Part shown: positions 60,195-64,000 of the stretch, in pieces | How positions within the stretch are numbered: the stretch's first letter is position 1 | Layout of the letters: each line of letters begins with the position of its first letter | NCBI RefSeq assembly: GCF_000011245.1 | Contig: NC_004193.1 | Location: 1,528,501 to 1,592,500 of the forward strand | Direction of reading: 5' to 3' | Origin: Oceanobacillus iheyensis HTE831 | Lineage (GTDB): Bacteria > Bacillota > Bacilli > Bacillales > Amphibacillaceae | Length of the DNA: 64,000 nt | Position numbers and translations under genes: made by a program | The notes under the pieces: model-generated | The model's input: only the letters and a program-made list of their open reading frames with translations | Databases searched by the model: none | What the model was told of the DNA's origin: nothing

Positions 60195-60247
60195 TAGAAA
60201 AGATTTCATTACGTAAAATTGTCAACCTCATTTTGGGAGGAAGGTAC

Positions 60248-62326
60248 ATGTCAGATTATTTAGTTATCGTTGAATCACCTGCAAAAGCAAAAACGATTGA
60301 ACGATATTTAGGGAAAAAATATACCGTAAAGGCTTCCATGGGTCACATTCGTGATTTACCTAAAAGTCAAACGGGTGTAGACGTTGAAAATAATTTCACT
60401 CCGAAATATATAACCATTCGTGGTAAGGGTGATGTTCTTAAAGAATTACGAAAAGCAGCAAAAAAAGCAAAAAAAATCTATCTTGCTGCCGACCCGGATA
60501 GAGAAGGGGAAGCGATTGCTTGGCATCTTGCATATATTTTAGGTGTCGATCCATCTTCAAATTGTCGTGTTGTTTTTAATGAAATTACCAAAGAGGCAAT
60601 TAAAGAGTCATTCAAACATCCACGAGCAATTGACCTAGATTTAGTAGATGCTCAACAAGCTAGAAGAGTCCTTGATCGATTGGTTGGATATAATATTAGT
60701 CCTTTATTATGGAAAAAAGTGAAAAAAGGATTAAGCGCAGGAAGAGTACAATCTGTTGCTTTGAAGATGATTATAGATCGAGAAAAAGAAATACAAAATT
60801 TCAAACCAGAAGAATATTGGTCTATAGATGCAAAATTCCAAAAGGATAAAGAAATTTTTGACGGATCTTTTTATGGAATAAACGGAAAAAAAGTAGCATT
60901 AAAAAACGAACAAGATGTAAAAGATATCAAGCAACAATTAAACGGGAAGAAATTTGCAGTGGATAAGGTTAAGAAAAGGGAAAGAAAGAAAAATCCTGCC
61001 TTACCCTTCACTACTTCATCTCTTCAACAAGAAGCTGCTAGAAAGTTAAACTTCCGTGCGAAGAAGACGATGATGATTGCTCAACAGCTTTATGAAGGTA
61101 TTGACCTAGGGAAAAAATCCGGGGGGATTACTGGTTTAATCACATATATGCGTACTGATTCTACTCGTATATCCAATACAGCAAAAGATGAAGCGAAAAA
61201 CTACATTGTAGATAATTATGGTGAGAAGTATCTAGGTAAGCAAGCATCAACGAAGAATAAAGAAGGAGCACAAGATGCTCATGAGGCAATTCGCCCAACT
61301 TCTGCGTTAAGAGATCCGAAAAACTTAAAGAATATTTTATCGAGAGATCAATTCCGATTATATAAATTGATATGGGAACGGTTTGTAGCAAGTCAAATGG
61401 CTCCGGCAGTAATGGATACGATGACCGTTCATTTATTAAATAATAATATCGAATTTCGAGCAACTGGCTCAAAAATTAAGTTTAAAGGATTCATGAAAGT
61501 TTATGTGGAAGGTAATGATGATAACAAGAAAACGGAAGATAAGTTATTACCTGAATTAGAAGAGGGTATGGAAGTAGATTCAAAAGAAATTAAACCGAAT
61601 CAGCATTTTACACAGCCACCTCCACGATATACAGACGCACGTCTTGTGCGAACGATGGAAGAAATAGGTATTGGAAGACCGTCTACTTATGCACCTACAC
61701 TAGATACGATTCAACGTAGGGGTTATGTAACGATGGATAATAAGCGTTTCATTCCGACTGAGCTTGGCGAAATTAAATGTGATCTCATGATTGAATTTTT
61801 CCCTGAAGTAGTTGACGCAGATTTCACTGCAAAAATGGAAGATGATTTAGACTCTATTGAAGAAGGGAATATAGAGTGGAAACAAATTATTGATAGCTTT
61901 TATAAAGATTTCAAAGTAAGACTGGATAAGGCAGAAGACGAGATGGAAAAAGTTGAAATAAAAGATGAACCAGCAGGGATTGATTGTGAGAATTGCGGTC
62001 ATGAAATGGTTTATAAGATGGGGAGATATGGTAAATTCCTCGCTTGTTCAAACTTTCCGGAATGTCGCAATACAAAACCGATCTTAAAAGAAATTGGTGT
62101 TGATTGCCCGAAATGCGAAGAAGGCAATGTGGTTGAACGAAAATCAAAGAAAAAACGAACATTCTATGGTTGTGATCGCTTCCCTGAATGTGACTTTGTT
62201 TCCTGGGACAAACCCATTGCTAGAAAATGTCCAAAATGTGAATCTATGTTAGTAGAGAAAAAGAATAAAAAAGAAACTCAAGTACAGTGTACAAATTGTG
62301 AATATAAAGAAGTAGCCCAGACTTAA
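60248..62326 (+). CDS. topA: DNA topoisomerase I
   Basis: TopA relaxes negative supercoils. The 692-residue protein has the Toprim domain ([32 protein letters not shown]), the active-site Tyr about residue 300 in [12 protein letters not shown], and three C-terminal zinc-ribbon motifs with CxxC pairs ([24 protein letters not shown]). The start is ATG at 60248 ([11 protein letters not shown]), after GGAGGAAGG; the TTG at 60233 is within the leader. In B. subtilis trmFO follows; here a terminator, a repeat and an unknown gene follow. Confidence 0.97.
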   Translation: MSDYLVIVESPAKAKTIERYLGKKYTVKASMGHIRDLPKSQTGVDVENNFTPKYITIRGKGDVLKELRKAAKKAKKIYLAADPDREGEAIAWHLAYILGVDPSSNCRVVFNEITKEAIKESFKHPRAIDLDLVDAQQARRVLDRLVGYNISPLLWKKVKKGLSAGRVQSVALKMIIDREKEIQNFKPEEYWSIDAKFQKDKEIFDGSFYGINGKKVALKNEQDVKDIKQQLNGKKFAVDKVKKRERKKNPALPFTTSSLQQEAARKLNFRAKKTMMIAQQLYEGIDLGKKSGGITGLITYMRTDSTRISNTAKDEAKNYIVDNYGEKYLGKQASTKNKEGAQDAHEAIRPTSALRDPKNLKNILSRDQFRLYKLIWERFVASQMAPAVMDTMTVHLLNNNIEFRATGSKIKFKGFMKVYVEGNDDNKKTEDKLLPELEEGMEVDSKEIKPNQHFTQPPPRYTDARLVRTMEEIGIGRPSTYAPTLDTIQRRGYVTMDNKRFIPTELGEIKCDLMIEFFPEVVDADFTAKMEDDLDSIEEGNIEWKQIIDSFYKDFKVRLDKAEDEMEKVEIKDEPAGIDCENCGHEMVYKMGRYGKFLACSNFPECRNTKPILKEIGVDCPKCEEGNVVERKSKKKRTFYGCDRFPECDFVSWDKPIARKCPKCESMLVEKKNKKETQVQCTNCEYKEVAQT

Positions 62327-62332
62327 TTTTAA

Positions 62333-62371
62333 GGCTTGTAGAGATGGATTATTCCACTCTATAGGTCTTTT
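62333..62371 (+). terminator. Intrinsic terminator after topA
   Basis: GGCTTGTAGAG pairs with CTCTATAGGTC (several G-U pairs), with an inner TGG/CCA; six T follow. Confidence 0.72.
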
Positions 62372-62401
62372 TTATGGCCTGAAAAATTATAAAATTATAC
62401 A

Positions 62402-62582
62402 GTAGTGGATAAACACGTCCAGCGCAAGCGACCATCACCTGTCCTTCCGGAAACCTCCTTACTTACGCTTATTGTCTTTCCTTTATCTCAAAGAAATAAA
62501 GTAGTTCGACTATTCGAACCACCCATTGAAAAACAGGGGCGCAGAAGATGCGGTGATAAATGGGCGCTTGCGCTTTTGTTCT
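62402..62582. repeat. Dispersed palindromic repeat, family A, copy 2
   Basis: This 180-bp stretch is the inverted copy of the repeat at 11201-11460, lacking that copy's 81-bp insertion. Its ends are complementary: AGCGCAAGCGACCATCACC at 62421 and GGTGATAAATGGGCGCTTGC at 62552, so the whole copy can fold as a long hairpin. It sits between topA and the unknown small gene, where B. subtilis has trmFO. The 79-codon ORF through it is rejected. Confidence 0.75.
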
Positions 62583-62644
62583 TCTATTACGTTTTACTTG
62601 TATATACGATGGGAATAATGTTGTATATAAGGAGTGTTTTATGA

Positions 62645-62965
62645 ATGAATACTAAACAAACTTATTATGTAACCATTGATACGAAGGAAATTAGACCATT
62701 TTCTGTTCCAGATAATGCAGTTGAATTTGAAATTGAAGCTACAAATGAACAAGTGTTAGAAATAGAAGAAATATTTTCTCGTCTTGATAAGGAATCAAAA
62801 AACGCAATAAATTATATTGGTTTGAAACCTTTTGATGAATGGGGAGTCGATGATGAACGAGATAGTTATAAGAAGGATATAAATAACCTATTTTCGATGA
62901 TTAAAAAATTGGGAACGACAGAAACACAAAGAAAATTATCTGAAATGGGTATAAGTAACCCTTAA
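62645..62965 (+). CDS. Hypothetical protein, 106 residues
   Basis: The product is acidic, soluble and mostly helical: a short beta-like start (TYYVTIDTKEIRPFSVPDN), then NEQVLEIEEIFSRLDKESKN and LKPFDEWGVDDERDSYKKD. There is no signal peptide, membrane segment or recognised domain. AAGGAGTG lies upstream of the ATG at 62645. Codon use looks like that of the neighbours. Regulatory, toxin-antitoxin or phage-related roles cannot be shown from sequence. It lies between the family A repeat and xerC. I am fairly sure it is coding because the frame is clean and has a good ribosome site. Confidence 0.6.
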   Translation: MNTKQTYYVTIDTKEIRPFSVPDNAVEFEIEATNEQVLEIEEIFSRLDKESKNAINYIGLKPFDEWGVDDERDSYKKDINNLFSMIKKLGTTETQRKLSEMGISNP

Positions 62966-63191
62966 AATGGAAATATAAAGACTATACCGTTCACAGAATA
63001 TTCAACAATATCAACTTTTTATGCGTTTATAAGATTTGATATTTGACTGGGAGCTATTTTATTATTATAATCACTCTTTGGTAAGGTAAAATACTTTACA
63101 CATGACAATCGGCTATCTTGCAATAAACATCTTTGCAAAATCATTAAGATTGTATATCATTCTGAATTTTGTTACAATTTAGTTAAGTTCA

Positions 63192-63220
63192 TTGCTTTAT
63201 CGGTTAGAGTGTGTTATTAT
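63192..63220 (+). promoter_or_regulatory. Sigma-A promoter of xerC
   Basis: TTGCTT at 63192-63197 and TATTAT at 63215-63220 with a 17-bp spacer. The 200 bp upstream, after the unknown gene, show nothing else I recognise. Confidence 0.55.
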
Positions 63221-63247
63221 TTATTCGCTGTGCAATGAGGTGAAGGT

Positions 63248-64000
63248 ATGAACCAATTAGAATTATATATAGATACATTTGTGGAATATCTGCAAATAGA
63301 AAAAAACGCTTCACCTTATACCGTGAAATATTATCGGAATGATCTGGAAATTTTCGCGGATTTCCTCCGTTCAGAGGGGTTATCACATATTGCGAATGTG
63401 ACATATAAAGATGTACGCATTTTTCTAACTTCTTTATATGAGCAAGAACTTAGTCGTAGGTCCGTTTCAAGAAAGATATCAACCTTAAGAAGTTTTTACC
63501 GTTTTCTAGAACGAGAAGGTTATGTAGAAGGAAACCCTTTTGTACAGTTACATCTACCGAAAACAAGTAAACCGGTTCCTGGTTTCCTATATCAAGAGGA
63601 ATTGGATAAATTGTTTGAAGTTAACGATATAACGACTCCATTAGGGCAAAGAGATCAAGCTTTATTAGAGATGTTATATGGAACTGGAATTCGTGTCAGT
63701 GAATGTCAAAACCTGCGTTTACAAGATATTGACTTTGCAATAGGTACTATCTTCGTTCGAGGGAAGGGACGTAAGGAACGTTACGTGCCGTTTGGAAGTT
63801 TTGCTGAAATAGCGTTAGAGACCTATCTTCAGGAAGGAAGAACTAAGTTACTGGAAAAAAGTAACTCAGACACGGAATTTATTTTCTTAAATTCCCGTGG
63901 AGGACATCTAACCAATCGAGGAATTCGTACCATTTTAAATAAAATCGTCGAAAGAGCCTCTTTGACTGTACATGTACATCCTCATAAGTTGAGACATACA
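63248..64000 (+). CDS. xerC: Tyrosine recombinase XerC (CodV), partial
   Basis: XerC resolves chromosome dimers at dif with XerD. The frame is open from ATG 63248 to the window edge, giving 251 residues, about 80 percent of the usual 300. It has an N-terminal core-binding domain (LYIDTFVEYLQIEKNASPYT, SRRSVSRKISTLRSFYRFL) and a catalytic domain with Arg149 in GTGIRVSE, Lys173 in RGKGRKERYVP and the HxxR start at His246-Arg249 (HPHKLRHT). The catalytic Tyr lies beyond the edge. AGGTGAAGG lies before the ATG. In B. subtilis codV leads the clpQ-clpY-codY operon. Confidence 0.95.
   Translation, partial: MNQLELYIDTFVEYLQIEKNASPYTVKYYRNDLEIFADFLRSEGLSHIANVTYKDVRIFLTSLYEQELSRRSVSRKISTLRSFYRFLEREGYVEGNPFVQLHLPKTSKPVPGFLYQEELDKLFEVNDITTPLGQRDQALLEMLYGTGIRVSECQNLRLQDIDFAIGTIFVRGKGRKERYVPFGSFAEIALETYLQEGRTKLLEKSNSDTEFIFLNSRGGHLTNRGIRTILNKIVERASLTVHVHPHKLRHT

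Noticed and set aside
62405..62644. 79-codon ORF inside repeat family A copy 2
   Set aside because: Same reason as copy 1; the frame crosses the repeat boundary and only mirrors the repeat sequence.

Overview
The window is a stretch of core chromosome from a low-GC, spore-forming member of the Bacillaceae. AT-rich DNA, strong AGGAGG-type ribosome binding sites, TTG/GTG starts, the sporulation peptide SpoVM and a gene order close to the Bacillus subtilis pyr-to-codV region all point there. Protein details and the dispersed repeats make me think of Oceanobacillus (O. iheyensis or a close relative). That genus call is from memory, not a search. About 60 genes are visible, nearly all on the + strand. 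I see no tRNA, rRNA, prophage, transposase or CRISPR array.

Layout. 1-8800: distal part of the pyrimidine operon (end of pyrB, pyrC, carA, carB, pyrK, pyrD, pyrF, pyrE), genes overlapping or abutting; the PyrR attenuators lie upstream of the window. 8800-11560: a small accessory island with a methyltransferase divergent from a LysR regulator, then an Ohr peroxidase and a dispersed repeat. 11560-16030: rqcH (rescue of stalled ribosomes) divergent from a calcium-type P-ATPase. 16370-28820: remA, gmk, rpoZ, coaBC, priA, fmt, rsmB, prpC, prkC, rsgA, rpe, thiN and the 27-residue spoVM. 28980-37160: rpmB (minus strand), yloU, fakA/yloV, a minus-strand purine permease next to a long palindromic element, sdaAB, sdaAA, recG. 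37400-42280: the fatty-acid cluster fapR-plsX-fabD-fabG-acpP with a FapR operator in front, then rnc and a small DUF1128 gene. 42640-54720: smc, ftsY, ylxM, ffh, rpsP, khpA, ylqD, rimM, trmD, rplS, lepB, rbgA, rnhB, a block for chromosome organisation, protein targeting, ribosome maturation and secretion. 54730-64000: ylqG, ylqH, sucC, sucD, dprA, topA, a second copy of the dispersed repeat, an unknown small gene, and the 5' part of xerC.

How it works together. The window mixes nucleotide supply (pyr, gmk), coenzyme A and thiamine cofactors (coaBC, thiN), lipid synthesis under FapR, the PrpC/PrkC Ser/Thr signalling pair with the ribosome GTPase RsgA, the SRP pathway (ylxM, ffh, ftsY, lepB), ribosomal proteins and their maturation factors, and DNA maintenance (priA, recG, smc, dprA, topA, xerC).

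No dramatic new system is present. The items most worth a second look are non-coding or fine-scale: two families of dispersed palindromic repeats (one copy with an 81-bp internal insertion), a 240-bp nested inverted-repeat element beside the purine permease, a structured-looking stretch between trmD and rplS, an Asp-to-Glu change at the key RqcH position 97, orphan FliK-like/FlhB-tail-like genes ylqG/ylqH, and several genes usual at this locus in B. subtilis (yloC, def, rlmN, trmFO) that are missing from their expected places.
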